64,000 nucleotides of DNA from Telluria sp042683405 (GTDB lineage Bacteria > Pseudomonadota > Gammaproteobacteria > Burkholderiales > Burkholderiaceae_D), in the NCBI RefSeq assembly GCF_042683405.1, contig NZ_JBHUJS010000001.1, forward strand, positions 682,001 to 746,000. Reading direction: 5' to 3'. Shown here one piece after another: positions 1-8,128 of this stretch. Under the pieces are notes generated by a model. It worked only from the letters and a program-made list of their open reading frames with translations, had not been told where the DNA came from and did no database searches. How positions within the stretch are numbered: the stretch's first letter is position 1; each line of letters starts with the position of its first letter. The translations under genes were made by a program, and so were the position numbers.

Positions 1-327
1 GAGTTCCCGCGCCAAGCCATGACTGACCGGTTCTTCTGGCGTGGAATCAAGACCAATGAAAACGCTCTGGTCAATGCCATGAACGTGGCGGGCGACTATC
101 TCGTCGAAGAGTATGGCGGCCGCAAGGCCGCGCAACGCGCCCAGCTGGAATTGGAAATGATCAAGCAACTTGAGGCCGTGACGTGCGACGCACAGGCCAA
201 GTGCCGGGCCTTGTGGACATTGATCACCACAGGAAATGAAGAAGCTGTTGTCGCGCTTGTCGCGCGAGAACCAGTGGTGGCTCCCACTGCCAGCTCAACA
301 ACGGCACAGATGTCGTTATTGGCTTAA
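1..327 (+). CDS. Hypothetical protein, 5' end may lie outside the window
   Basis: The reading frame is open from the first base of the window. The first ATG is at 19, with no convincing ribosome binding site before it, so the gene may begin upstream. From that ATG the product is 102 residues, mostly predicted helix (charged Gln/Glu/Lys-rich stretch around residues 35-60), with a Val/Ala/Ser/Thr-rich tail. I recognise no family. It ends 20 bases before hsdR on the same strand, so it could be the first gene of, or the neighbour preceding, the restriction operon. Confidence 0.45.
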   Translation, partial: EFPRQAMTDRFFWRGIKTNENALVNAMNVAGDYLVEEYGGRKAAQRAQLELEMIKQLEAVTCDAQAKCRALWTLITTGNEEAVVALVAREPVVAPTASSTTAQMSLLA

Positions 328-347
328 CTTCCGTCCGCGAGAAATCA

Positions 348-2714
348 ATGTCAAAGAAAAACCTCTCCGAGCGCGACATCTGCACCCAGTTCATCACCCC
401 TGCCGTGCAGAACGCCGGCTGGGACTTTGCGGGGCAAATACGCGAAGAAGTCACTTTCACGGCCGGGCGAATCATCGTCCGCGGCAAGCTGCACAGCCGG
501 GGCACCAAGAAGCGCGCAGACTATCTCCTGTACTTCAAGCCAAATCTGCCCATCGCTGTCATCGAAGCCAAGGACAACAAGCACGGTCTCGGCGATGGCA
601 TGCAGCAGGGCTTGAGTTATGCCGAAACGCTCGATCTGCCCTTTGTCTTTAGCAGCAACGGCGACGGCTTTCTCTTCCATGATCGCACTGGCCACGCGCA
701 ACAGGTAGAAACGAGCCTCACGCTCGCCGAGTTCCCCTCACCACAAGAGCTCTGGCAGCGTTACTGCGCATGGAAGGGACTTGCTACCCAAGAGAGCCGT
801 GAAACTGTCGAAACGCCGTATTACGATGACGGCAGCGGCAAGACGCCACGCTATTATCAGGTTAATGCCATCAACCGTACCATCGAGGCGATAGCGCGGG
901 GCCGGCAACGCATTCTGCTGGTAATGGCTACCGGTACGGGCAAGACCTACACCGCCTTCCAGATCATCTGGCGACTGTGGAAATCGAAGACCAAAAAACG
1001 CATTCTCTTTCTGGCGGACCGCAACATCCTTGTCGATCAGACCCGCACCAACGACTTCAAACCGTTCGGTCAGGCGATGACCAAAATCGAGAAGCGACAG
1101 GCCAACAAGGCGTTTGAAATTTACCTATCGCTCTACCAAGCCGTTACCAGTAACGAGGAAGAGAAGAACATCTACAAGCAGTTCTCACCGGATTTTTTCG
1201 ACCTTATCGTGATCGACGAATGCCACCGGGGCAGCGCCGCCGAAGATTCGGCATGGCGCGAAATCCTTGACTACTTCTCCGGTGCCACGCACATCGGCCT
1301 CACCGCCACGCCCAAGGAAACCAAGGAAGTATCCAACATCCATTACTTCGGCGAGGCGGTCTATACCTACTCACTGAAGCAAGGCATCGACGATGGCTTT
1401 CTCGCTCCCTACAAGGTCATTCGCATCGACATCGACAAGGACCTGCAAGGCTGGCGTCCCGCCAAGGGGCAGACCGACAAGCACGGCAACTTGATCGAAG
1501 ATCGAATCTACAACCAGAAAGACTTCGACCGAACGCTAGTGCTGGAAAAGCGCACCGAACTGGTTGCCAGAAAGATTACCGAATTCCTCAGCGCCACCGA
1601 TCCCTGGGCCAAGACCATCGTCTTTTGCGAAGATATCGACCACGCTGAACGGATGCGGCAAGCGCTGGTCAACCTCAACCCGGCGCGCGTCAAGGAAAAC
1701 CGCAAATACATTATGCGGATCACCGGCGACGAGGCCGAGGGCAAGGCTGAGCTCGACAACTTCATCAACCCAGAAAGCCGTTACCCGGTCATTGCCACGA
1801 CCAGCAAGCTGATGACTACCGGTGTCGATGCGCAAACCTGTAAACTCGTTGTGCTCGACCAGCGCATCACGTCGATGACCGAATTCAAGCAGATCATTGG
1901 TCGCGGCACCCGCATCAACGAGGAATTCGGCAAGTTCTGGTTCTCTATTATGGACTTCAAGAAGGCCACCGAGCTCTTCGCCGATCCCGACTTCGACGGA
2001 CCGCCAGAACAGGTCTATGAACCCGAAGACGATCAGCCACCCGTGCCACCCGATGACGCGGCCCCTGAAGACGAAACCGATCAGCCTGGGCCGCCCGTCC
2101 AACCGGAGCCGCCTTTGCCGCCAGATGATGAGGGTGAAAAGCGGATCAAGTATGTTCTGGGCGGTGAAGTCACGGTGTATGTCGTTGCCGAGCGCGTCCA
2201 GTACTACGGCCCGGATGGCAAGCTGATCACTGAATCGCTCAAGGACTATACCCGCCAGGCGGTGCGCAAGGAGTACGCCTCGCTTGACGACTTCCTGCGT
2301 CGCTGGACCAGCGCCGACCGCAAGAAGGCGGTCATCGAGGAACTGGAAGCCCACGGTGTGATCCTCGACGCCTTGGCCGAGGAGGTCGCGAAGAAGGATG
2401 GACGCGAATTCGATCCATTCGATCTCGTTTGCCACGTTGCCTTTGACCGCCCGGCGCTGACGCGGAGGGAGCGGGCCGAACAGGTCAAGAAACGCGACGC
2501 CTTTGCTAAGTACGGCGACAAGGCGAGAGCGGTGCTGGAAGCCCTGGTCGAGAAATATGCCGACTCCGGCATCGAGACTATTGAGGACATCAAGATCCTG
2601 ACCCTCGATCCTTTCACCCGGTTGGGTACGGCGGGGGAACTGATCCAATCTTTCGGCGGGAAGCCTGCATACTTGTCTGCGATCCGGGAGTTGGAAGACC
2701 AGTTGTATGGTTGA
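348..2714 (+). CDS. hsdR: Type I restriction enzyme, R (motor/nuclease) subunit
   Basis: This is the DNA translocase and nuclease subunit of a type I restriction-modification complex, 788 residues, a length typical of the EcoEI/EcoAI-like type IB group. An N-terminal PD-(D/E)xK nuclease site is visible as D58 and E73-A-K75. The superfamily 2 helicase motor follows: Walker A MATGTGKT at 193-200, a DECH box at 290-293, motif III LTATP at 318-322 and motif VI QIIGRGTR at 515-522. A Pro/Glu-rich linker near 560-600 leads to the C-terminal HsdM-contacting region. All key residues are present, so it looks functional. Its stop codon overlaps the next gene by 8 bases, indicating an operon. Confidence 0.95.
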   Translation: MSKKNLSERDICTQFITPAVQNAGWDFAGQIREEVTFTAGRIIVRGKLHSRGTKKRADYLLYFKPNLPIAVIEAKDNKHGLGDGMQQGLSYAETLDLPFVFSSNGDGFLFHDRTGHAQQVETSLTLAEFPSPQELWQRYCAWKGLATQESRETVETPYYDDGSGKTPRYYQVNAINRTIEAIARGRQRILLVMATGTGKTYTAFQIIWRLWKSKTKKRILFLADRNILVDQTRTNDFKPFGQAMTKIEKRQANKAFEIYLSLYQAVTSNEEEKNIYKQFSPDFFDLIVIDECHRGSAAEDSAWREILDYFSGATHIGLTATPKETKEVSNIHYFGEAVYTYSLKQGIDDGFLAPYKVIRIDIDKDLQGWRPAKGQTDKHGNLIEDRIYNQKDFDRTLVLEKRTELVARKITEFLSATDPWAKTIVFCEDIDHAERMRQALVNLNPARVKENRKYIMRITGDEAEGKAELDNFINPESRYPVIATTSKLMTTGVDAQTCKLVVLDQRITSMTEFKQIIGRGTRINEEFGKFWFSIMDFKKATELFADPDFDGPPEQVYEPEDDQPPVPPDDAAPEDETDQPGPPVQPEPPLPPDDEGEKRIKYVLGGEVTVYVVAERVQYYGPDGKLITESLKDYTRQAVRKEYASLDDFLRRWTSADRKKAVIEELEAHGVILDALAEEVAKKDGREFDPFDLVCHVAFDRPALTRRERAEQVKKRDAFAKYGDKARAVLEALVEKYADSGIETIEDIKILTLDPFTRLGTAGELIQSFGGKPAYLSAIRELEDQLYG

Positions 2715-3381
2715 TCGGGAAAATCAGTCTTTGCAGGACATGACGGAACAGAAGTTTGCCGCGTTTTTGGAAACGAACGGCCGATTCCATGAACGGGTCG
2801 CTAAACACCTCGTTGGGTTGGCCCCGTTTCCTGAGCAACGCTATGACCTCGCCCTGAGGTCGGCGCTGCTCTCAACGGAACATGGCGCGGCGGCCTTTGT
2901 TCTCATTGCTAATCAGTTTTACGCCCCTGGCTATACGCTGCTGCGTACCCAGTTCGAGACGCTGGTCCGCGGCATCTGGTTCATGTACGCCGCCAGCGAC
3001 ATCTGGATTGAAAAGCTCAGCCGGGCTCTGACTGCAGAAGCGGCAGAAGCGGGGAAAGATGTCCTGATGGTCGCCGACATGTTGAAAAGTTTGAGATCGT
3101 CCGAGTCTGCCCCACGGGCGTTGCTGGACCAGTTGGAGGCTTGCCGGGATGTGATGTGGAAAGCGCTCAACAGCTATAATCATGGCGACTTTCACCCACT
3201 CGCGCGTTTCACGACGGGTTATCCTCGACAGCTTTCCTATGACGTGTTAGGCAACTCAAATGCCATCACGGCACTCGCGTCGCAACTTGCCGCGATAGCC
3301 ACCGGCGACCAGGAAACCATGGACTCGGCCCGTGCGCTGCACGCCGACTTTGCCGATTGTCTTCCCATCATCAGTCAATAA
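2707..3381 (+). CDS. Unknown helical protein inside the hsd operon (DUF6988/DUF5677-like)
   Basis: This 224-residue protein sits between hsdR and hsdM. Its first ATG overlaps the end of hsdR by 8 bases; a second possible start is at 2740. hsdM begins 17 bases after its stop, so it belongs to the transcription unit. It is mostly helical with no signal peptide. The pattern LLRTQFETLVRGIWF around residues 78-92 and ALNSYNHGDFHP near 155-166 resemble the DUF5677/DUF6988 group of small helical proteins, some of which are thought to be HEPN-related. The family match is from memory and unsure. Its position suggests a role tied to restriction or to abortive defence, but nothing in the sequence proves it. 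Confidence 0.6.
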   Translation: MVDRENQSLQDMTEQKFAAFLETNGRFHERVAKHLVGLAPFPEQRYDLALRSALLSTEHGAAAFVLIANQFYAPGYTLLRTQFETLVRGIWFMYAASDIWIEKLSRALTAEAAEAGKDVLMVADMLKSLRSSESAPRALLDQLEACRDVMWKALNSYNHGDFHPLARFTTGYPRQLSYDVLGNSNAITALASQLAAIATGDQETMDSARALHADFADCLPIISQ

Positions 3382-3398
3382 ATTCAAGCACCTGCTTT

Positions 3399-4847
3399 AT
3401 GTCCATCAGCACCACCATTAAATCCATCCAAGACATCATGCGCAAGGACGTCGGCGTCGATGGCGACGCGCAGCGCATCGGCCAGCTGGTCTGGATGTTC
3501 TTCCTGAAGATCTACGACGACAAGGAAACCGAGTATGAACTGCTCGATGACGATTACCGGTCGCCGATTCCCGAGCATCTGCGCTGGCGTAACTGGGCGG
3601 CCAACGCCGAAGGCATGACCGGGGACGAACTGCTCGACTTCGTGGACAAGCAGCTCTTCCCCACGCTGAAGAACCTGCAACCTAAGGGTGACGACAAGCG
3701 CGGCTTCGTGATTCGCGGCGTGTTCGAGGACGCCTACAACTACATGAAGTCCGGCCACCTGATGCGCCAGGTTATCAACAAGATCGTTGAAGGCATCGAC
3801 TTCAACAAGGCGCAGGACCGCCATCTGTTTGGTGATCTGTACGAACAAATCCTCCGCGACCTTCAAAACGCCGGTAACGCCGGTGAGTATTACACCCCGC
3901 GCCCGGTTACGCAGTTCATGGTCGACATGACTGCGCCGCAGCTCGGCGAAAAGATTATGGACCCGGCCTGCGGCACTGGCGGTTTCCTGACCTGCGCCAT
4001 CGAATACGTGCGCAAGTATCACGTTAAGACCGTCGAGCAGGAACAACTGCTGCAGCAATCCATCTTCGGCGTTGAGAAGAAGCCCCTGCCGCACCTCCTG
4101 TGCACTACCAACATGATCCTGCACGGCATCGACGTGCCGACCAATGTGCGACACGACAATACCCTATCGCGCCCTCTGCGCGACTACGGACAGCGTGACC
4201 GCGTCGATGTTATCGTCACCAACCCGCCCTTTGGTGGCGTGGAAGAAGATGGCATCGAGAGCAACTTTCCGGCCACCTTCCGCACCCGCGAAACCGCCGA
4301 CCTGTTCCTTGTCTTCATCATGCATTTGCTGAAGGACGGCGGCCGTGCCGCCGTTGTGCTGCCGGATGGCACGCTGTTCGGCGAAGGCATCAAGACGCGC
4401 ATCAAGGAACAACTGCTGGAGACCTGCAACCTGCACACGGTCGTCCGTCTGCCCAATGGCGTCTTCAGCCCCTACACGGGAATCAAGACCAACCTGCTGT
4501 TCTTCACCAAGGGGACGCCGACGCAAGACGTCTGGTTCTACGAGCACCCCTACCCGGAGGGGTACAAAAACTACTCCAAGACCAGGCCAATACGCATCGA
4601 GGAATTCGCGGCGGAGAAGGCGTGGTGGGACGATCGTGTCGAAAACGAATTCGCTTGGAAGGTCAGCGTTGGCGACATCAAGGCACGGAACTACAACCTC
4701 GACATCAAGAATCCGCATAGCCCGGATCAAGTCAGCCATGATCCGGACGAACTGCTTGCCGATTATGCGCAGTTTCAAGCGCAGATCAGCGAGACACGGG
4801 ACGCGCTCAAGGCGGTACTCGCCGCTGCGCTGGAGGGCCAGGCGTGA
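3399..4847 (+). CDS. hsdM: Type I DNA methyltransferase subunit M
   Basis: This is the N6-adenine methyltransferase subunit of the type I system. It transfers methyl groups from S-adenosylmethionine to adenines in the site chosen by HsdS, 482 residues. The SAM-binding motif DPACGTGGF is at residues 188-196 and the catalytic NPPF at 275-278, followed by a second glycine pair. The helical HsdM N-terminal domain occupies about residues 5-150. I chose the ATG at 3399 because an upstream in-frame ATG at 3357 lies inside the preceding gene and adds a non-conserved leader. The stop overlaps the GTG start of hsdS by 4 bases, so the two are translationally coupled. Confidence 0.95.
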   Translation: MSISTTIKSIQDIMRKDVGVDGDAQRIGQLVWMFFLKIYDDKETEYELLDDDYRSPIPEHLRWRNWAANAEGMTGDELLDFVDKQLFPTLKNLQPKGDDKRGFVIRGVFEDAYNYMKSGHLMRQVINKIVEGIDFNKAQDRHLFGDLYEQILRDLQNAGNAGEYYTPRPVTQFMVDMTAPQLGEKIMDPACGTGGFLTCAIEYVRKYHVKTVEQEQLLQQSIFGVEKKPLPHLLCTTNMILHGIDVPTNVRHDNTLSRPLRDYGQRDRVDVIVTNPPFGGVEEDGIESNFPATFRTRETADLFLVFIMHLLKDGGRAAVVLPDGTLFGEGIKTRIKEQLLETCNLHTVVRLPNGVFSPYTGIKTNLLFFTKGTPTQDVWFYEHPYPEGYKNYSKTRPIRIEEFAAEKAWWDDRVENEFAWKVSVGDIKARNYNLDIKNPHSPDQVSHDPDELLADYAQFQAQISETRDALKAVLAAALEGQA

Positions 4848-6565
4848 GTGTCGTGTTGAGCGAACATCTGCCGCTGCTCTCCACAGCACCGGACGGCGTA
4901 CAGAAACTGCGTGGTCTCATTCTGGAACTCGCAGTACGGGGCAAGCTTGCGCTGCAAGACCCACAAGACGAACCCGCGAGCGATTTACTCAAGCGGATTG
5001 CGCGGGAACGTGCCCGATTAGAGGCGAATGGGGTACGCAAAAAAAATAAGGAAACGTTGCTTTCAGACAGTGATGCAGAGCCTTTTGAACTGCCGAGAGG
5101 GTGGGCTCTGACCAATTTGGCTAGTATCGCCCTAATCAACCCGAGGAATGCAGCTGACGATTCGGTTGGCGCTTCCTTTGTTCCGATGGCGATGATCGGG
5201 AATCGGTTTGACGGTTCGCATCAGCAAGAACTCCGCAAGTGGGGGGAGGTAAAGCAAGGTTTTACTCATTTCGCCGAGGGCGATATCGGTGTCGCCAAGA
5301 TTACGCCGTGCTTTGAAAATAGCAAGGCGTGTGTGTTCGCTGGCCTGCAAAACGGTATTGGTGCAGGGACCACGGAGCTACATATAATCCGACCATTTGC
5401 GCAAACGCTTGAGCCGAGGTACGTGCTCGCGTATCTCAAGGCACCGATGTTCCTAGCGGCCGGAGAAACGAAAATGACTGGAACAGCTGGTCAGAAACGT
5501 TTGCCCAAGGACTTTCTGGAGTCAAATCCATTCCCATTACCCCCCCTCGCCGAACAACGCCGTATCGTCGCCAAAGCCGATGAACTGATGGCCCTGTGTG
5601 ACCGGCTGGAAGCAGAGCAAGCCCACGCCGAGTCCGCTCAGGCCAAACTCGTCGATACCCTGCTCGGTACGCTCACCCAAAGTACCGATGCTGCTGACCT
5701 CGTCGCCAACTGGCAACGCCTCGCCCAACACTTCGATATTCTCTTTACCACCGAGTCCAGCCTTGAAGCCCTCAAGCAGACAATCCTGCAACTGGCCATC
5801 ATGGGCAAGCTTGTGCCACAAGACTCGAACGACGAACCAGCGATTGACCTGCTCAAGCAAATTGCGCAGGAGCGTGCTCAGTTAGTACATATTGGAAAAA
5901 TCCGAGCACCAAAAAGCCTGGACCGTATTTCGGCAAGCGAGACTACTTTTTCTGCTCCTGCAGGTTGGGAGTGGGTAAAACTCGGTTCGGTTGTCGAACT
6001 TATCAACGGCGACAGAAGCAAAAATTACCCCAATCGTGAGGAGTACGTTCCCACTGGCGTACCGTGGATCAATACTGGGCATATTCAGCCCGATGGCACA
6101 CTCGCGACGGTAGGGATGCACTACATTACTAGAGAAAAATTCGATTCTCTCCGAAGCGGAAAAATTGAGCAGCATGACCTCGTGTATTGTTTGCGCGGTG
6201 CGACGTTCGGAAAAACGGCATTTGTCACCCCGTATTCCGAAGGCGCTATTGCGTCTTCGTTAGTCATCGTGAGACCGTATCTACCGGCGCTCAGGAGATT
6301 CTTGTTCCTATATCTGACCAGTCCTTTCGGTCGGTCACAAATCTTCCGCTTTGACAACGGATCAGCACAGCCAAATCTTTCGGCAAACAGTGTCACGCTG
6401 TTTGCTCTCGCAATTCCGCCTCTCGCAGAGCAACACCGCATTGTCGCCAAAGTCGATGAACTGATGGCCCTCTGCGACCGCCTCAAGGGCGACCTCGCCC
6501 AGTCGCGCAATCGTCAGGCGCGTCTGGCCTCAACCTTGATAGAAACAGCGCTCGACGCTGCCTAA
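4844..6565 (+). CDS. hsdS: Type I restriction enzyme specificity subunit S
   Basis: This subunit recognises the bipartite DNA target for both methylation and cleavage, 573 residues, starting at GTG in a 4-base overlap with hsdM. Two target-recognition domains (about 70-230 and 350-530) are each followed by a conserved helix repeat: PLAEQRRIVAKADELMALCD near 230 and PLAEQHRIVAKVDELMALCD near 530. A second duplicated element, LELAVRGKLALQD near residue 30 and LQLAIMGKLVPQD near 315, precedes each domain. This internal two-fold symmetry is the hallmark of full-length HsdS. Base composition of the recognition domains is more AT-rich than the flanks, as expected for exchanged domains. Confidence 0.93.
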   Translation: MSVVLSEHLPLLSTAPDGVQKLRGLILELAVRGKLALQDPQDEPASDLLKRIARERARLEANGVRKKNKETLLSDSDAEPFELPRGWALTNLASIALINPRNAADDSVGASFVPMAMIGNRFDGSHQQELRKWGEVKQGFTHFAEGDIGVAKITPCFENSKACVFAGLQNGIGAGTTELHIIRPFAQTLEPRYVLAYLKAPMFLAAGETKMTGTAGQKRLPKDFLESNPFPLPPLAEQRRIVAKADELMALCDRLEAEQAHAESAQAKLVDTLLGTLTQSTDAADLVANWQRLAQHFDILFTTESSLEALKQTILQLAIMGKLVPQDSNDEPAIDLLKQIAQERAQLVHIGKIRAPKSLDRISASETTFSAPAGWEWVKLGSVVELINGDRSKNYPNREEYVPTGVPWINTGHIQPDGTLATVGMHYITREKFDSLRSGKIEQHDLVYCLRGATFGKTAFVTPYSEGAIASSLVIVRPYLPALRRFLFLYLTSPFGRSQIFRFDNGSAQPNLSANSVTLFALAIPPLAEQHRIVAKVDELMALCDRLKGDLAQSRNRQARLASTLIETALDAA

Positions 6566-6575
6566 GAAAACCGCT

Positions 6576-6914
6576 ATGGCCATCCGCACCGCACTCTGGA
6601 AGGTATCCGCCCAACCTCAAGCGCTCACTGAAGCGCAGCTGCCAAGCGAGAAGCTACTCGAAAACATGATTGTCGCCGCGCCGAAAATGCTTTCGGACGA
6701 GTGGATGCTGATCGGCCGGCAGGAGAGCACGGGCGTCGGCGGAATTATTGACCTGCTCGCCATGGTGCCGGACGGTTGCGAGTACTTTGTTTCCATGCAG
6801 TGGTGGAAGACAGTGCCGTCACGCAAGCGGTCCAGGAGGTCGGTATGTTCGGCAACCAGAACTCCGTCTGCAAACCGAGCGCGCCGAAATGGCGTACCAC
6901 CGTGGAAAGACTGA
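6576..6914 (+). pseudogene. Truncated NucS/DUF91-like nuclease remnant
   Basis: The first 67 or so codons (MAIRTALWKVSAQPQ to LLAMVPDG) look like the N-terminus of the NucS-like/DUF91 endonuclease family that often travels with restriction genes. In that family the next stretch carries the I-E-L-K catalytic motif. Here the similarity stops near 6776, and the remaining 45 residues in this frame are Arg/Ser-rich out-of-frame sequence. The intact gene would be several hundred codons long, so this copy has lost its catalytic core. It starts 10 bases after hsdS and was probably the last gene of the operon before a deletion. Confidence 0.65.
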
Positions 6915-6949
6915 AAGAACGGTTCCCGGAATATGAGGGGATCGCGTAG
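6803..6949 (+). pseudogene. 3' remnant of an unidentified gene
   Basis: In a different frame from the NucS-like remnant, about 49 codons read as a plausible protein end (AVTQAVQEVGMFGNQNSVC to VERLKERFPEYEGIA) with a stop at 6947-6949. There is no start codon with a binding site in this frame, and it begins where the nuclease similarity ends. I infer it is the tail of another gene joined by deletion. The parent family was not recognised; a mobile-element or phage gene is possible. Confidence 0.4.
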
Positions 6950-7076
6950 TTGAGCCAAACCGGGTACGGAACCGGGTATGAAACGTCGGTGTTGATGTGA
7001 AAGTCCGCATGGATGGAGGCTCTTGATCGGTAACTTCCTGTTCAACGTCTGATTTGACGGGGACAGTCAACAAGGA

Positions 7077-7101
7077 AGCGCCTCGTCCGGGCGCTTTTCT
7101 T
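7077..7101 (+). terminator. Rho-independent terminator at the end of the defence segment
   Basis: AGCGCC (7077-7082) pairs with GGCGCT (7090-7095) around a 7-base loop and is followed by TTTTCTT. It separates the restriction segment from the beta-lactamase gene that starts 20 bases later. Confidence 0.6.
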
Positions 7102-7121
7102 ATGTAAAGCGAGAATAAGAA

Positions 7122-8003
7122 ATGAAGAGACTTGCTACCGCTGCCATCGCATTGGGGCTGCCGTTCGGCGCGAACGCGGGTGACCCCGGCCACATTCACT
7201 GCAACTCGTGCGAAGCATGGAACGTCGCGCAGAAGCCTTTCAAGATCGTCGGGAACACCTACTACGTCGGCACCAAGGAGCTGTCCGCGATGCTGGTGAC
7301 GACGCCGCAAGGCCATGTGCTGCTCGACGGCGCGCTGCCGCAGTCCGCAGCGCAGATCGAAGCGAACATCAAGGCGCTCGGCTTCCGCATTCAGGACGTG
7401 AAGTACATCCTGAACTCGCACGCGCACTGGGACCACGCCGGCGGCATCTCGGCGCTGCAGAAGGCGAGCGGCGCGACGGTGCTGGCGAGCGAGTGGGGCG
7501 CGCGCGTCATGCGAGCCGGTACCGTCGAGAAGGACGATCCGCAGTACGACGCCAAGGAGCCGGTGCATTTCCCGAAAGTCGCGAACGTTCGCGCCGTGAA
7601 GGACAACGAAGTGATCCGCATCGGCGACGTGGCAATCACCGCGCTGATGACGCCGGGGCATACGCCGGGCAGCACCTCGTGGACCTGGAAGTCGTGCGAA
7701 GGCGGCAAGTGCTACGACGTGGTGTACGCCGACAGCCTGACCGCAGTGTCGATGGATGGCTTCCGCTTCACGGGCGGCGGCGGGAGGCCGGATGTCTCGG
7801 GCAGCTTCCGTTCGACCATCGAACGCGTCGGCAAGCTGAAGTGCGACGTCATCGTGTCGACCCATCCGGGCTTTACCGACACCTTGAAGAAGCTGGCCGC
7901 GACGACGCCGTCGCATAACGCCTTCCTCGGCGGTGGCTGTGCGGAGTATGCGGCCAGCTCGCTCAAGCGCTTCGAAGAGCGCCTCGCCAACGAACGCCGC
8001 TAA
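7122..8003 (+). CDS. Subclass B3 metallo-beta-lactamase
   Basis: This is a secreted zinc hydrolase of the B3 group, which opens the beta-lactam ring, including that of carbapenems. It has 293 residues with a signal peptide at about 1-19 (cleavage after AN-A). The zinc ligands are visible: H100-A-H102-W-D104-H105 (the HxHxDH motif), H180 in TPGHTPGST and H248 in STHPGF. YADSLTAVS at 202-210 matches the segment that in B3 enzymes replaces the class B1 cysteine ligand. Similar intrinsic enzymes are known from Janthinobacterium (THIN-B) and Massilia. No regulator gene is adjacent. Activity on drugs is inferred, as some B3-like homologues act on other substrates. Confidence 0.85.
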   Translation: MKRLATAAIALGLPFGANAGDPGHIHCNSCEAWNVAQKPFKIVGNTYYVGTKELSAMLVTTPQGHVLLDGALPQSAAQIEANIKALGFRIQDVKYILNSHAHWDHAGGISALQKASGATVLASEWGARVMRAGTVEKDDPQYDAKEPVHFPKVANVRAVKDNEVIRIGDVAITALMTPGHTPGSTSWTWKSCEGGKCYDVVYADSLTAVSMDGFRFTGGGGRPDVSGSFRSTIERVGKLKCDVIVSTHPGFTDTLKKLAATTPSHNAFLGGGCAEYAASSLKRFEERLANERR

Positions 8004-8006
8004 CCC

Positions 8007-8107
8007 GTCATCCCCGCGAAGGCGGGGATCCATGCTGAGCATCCGGGTGCGATAAAGTAATCTCCCTGGTTGATTCCCCATGGATCCCCGCGAAGGCCGG
8101 GGATGAC
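8007..8107. repeat. Family A palindromic repeat pair
   Basis: Two arms, GTCATCCCCGCGAAGGCGGG (8007 onward) and TGGATCCCCGCGAAGGCCGG (8081 onward, ending GGGGATGAC), face each other across about 50 bases. Each arm is a hairpin by itself. It fills the gap between the beta-lactamase and MOSC genes. The same family recurs at 34624, 40734, 43446 and 47145. Confidence 0.8.
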
Positions 8108-8128
8108 GCTCCAGCCGCCCACAAACTT

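Noticed and set aside
19..327. An antitoxin or restriction-control (C) protein before hsdR
   Set aside because: No helix-turn-helix or other control-protein motif was visible, and the gene may be truncated by the window edge.
7122..8003. Control of the metallo-beta-lactamase by the BlaI/BlaR1 pair in this window
   Set aside because: No TACAnnTGTA palindrome lies upstream of the gene and the pair is 46 kb away; the sensor domain also lacks penicillin-binding motifs.
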